Assembly (NCBI GenBank): GCA_031263875.1
Contig: JAISEX010000034.1
Coordinates: forward strand, 1 to 5,220
Direction: 5' to 3'
DNA from: Eubacteriales Family XIII. Incertae Sedis bacterium
Lineage (GTDB): Bacteria; Bacillota; Clostridia; Peptostreptococcales; Anaerovoracaceae
DNA: 5,220 nucleotides
Part shown: piece by piece, positions 5,166 to 5,220 of the stretch
Position numbering within the stretch: the stretch's first letter is position 1
Layout of the letters: every line of letters starts with the position of its first letter
Translations under genes and position numbers: made by a program
The notes under the pieces: generated by a model
The model's database searches: none
The model's input: only the letters and a program-made list of their open reading frames with translations
What the model was told of the DNA's origin: nothing

Positions 5166-5220
5166 TTACGCTGCCCCTCTCCGCTTATCCCGTATATTCA
5201 GATACGAGGCGGCGAGAATA
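5166..5220 (-). CDS. C-terminal end of an unrecognised minus-strand protein (5' end outside window)
   Basis: On the minus strand, the frame beginning at base 5219 is open to a TAA (5168-5166) and reads ILAASYLNIRDKRGAA. The mixed composition, with a charged, polar tail, looks like an ordinary protein C-terminus; the other two minus frames stop within the same stretch. A terminator-like hairpin right after the stop supports it. With only 17 codons no family can be named, and the call rests mainly on the stop-plus-terminator arrangement. Confidence 0.4.
   Translation of the reverse strand, partial: ILAASYLNIRDKRRGAA

Noticed and set aside
5191..5206. Inverted repeat CGTAT/ATACG as a possible operator or promoter
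   Set aside because: The arms are only 5 bp, and the site falls inside the probable minus-strand coding end.
1..5220. CRISPR array, tRNA or rRNA genes, known riboswitch
   Set aside because: I read both strands for regularly spaced repeats, tRNA-like arms and conserved rRNA text and saw none. No known riboswitch core was recognised in the two leaders.

Overview
The window is bacterial chromosomal DNA, moderately GC-rich. It most likely comes from an anaerobic member of the Bacillota (class Clostridia), probably a lineage without a close cultured model. This rests on the clostridial-type YebC N-terminus (MGRHGTIAGRK...), a small P-loop ATPase of a type I know mainly from Clostridia, a UPF0313/YgiQ radical SAM protein typical of anaerobes, and AGGAG-type ribosome binding sites. 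The genus cannot be fixed from the sequence alone.

Layout, left to right. (1) Positions 2-196 hold the C-terminal end of an IS630-family transposase, visibly more AT-rich than the rest, so a mobile element abuts the left edge. (2) Positions 197-637 are non-coding. They hold a GC-rich repeat with a second, inverted copy at the far right of the window, a probable rho-independent terminator (337-366), a run of hairpins (388-541) and an extended -10 promoter (570-578) for the next gene. (3) yebC (638-1366). (4) A 190-nt gap with a hairpin, and a TATAAT box inside a small palindrome. (5) A tight three-gene run: small P-loop ATPase (1557-1988), YgiQ-type radical SAM protein (1997-3847) and a solitary beta-class DNA methyltransferase (3844-4785). 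The first two are 8 nt apart; the last two overlap in ATGA. (6) Positions 4786-5123 are non-coding: a 90-bp element bounded by perfect 17-bp inverted repeats, fused to the second copy of the GC-rich repeat. (7) At the right edge, a probable minus-strand gene end (stop at 5166-5168) is followed by a minus-strand terminator (5124-5148), so it converges on the methyltransferase.

How the genes may work together: the spacing argues that the ATPase, the radical SAM protein and the methyltransferase are co-transcribed, and the last two translationally coupled. No restriction endonuclease is visible, so the methyltransferase looks like an orphan, epigenetic-type enzyme. YgiQ's substrate is unknown and the ATPase is uncharacterised, so a shared function is only a hypothesis. 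I see no CRISPR array, tRNA, rRNA or clear defence island. The least explained parts are this three-gene cluster and the dispersed repeat/inverted-repeat DNA at both ends.
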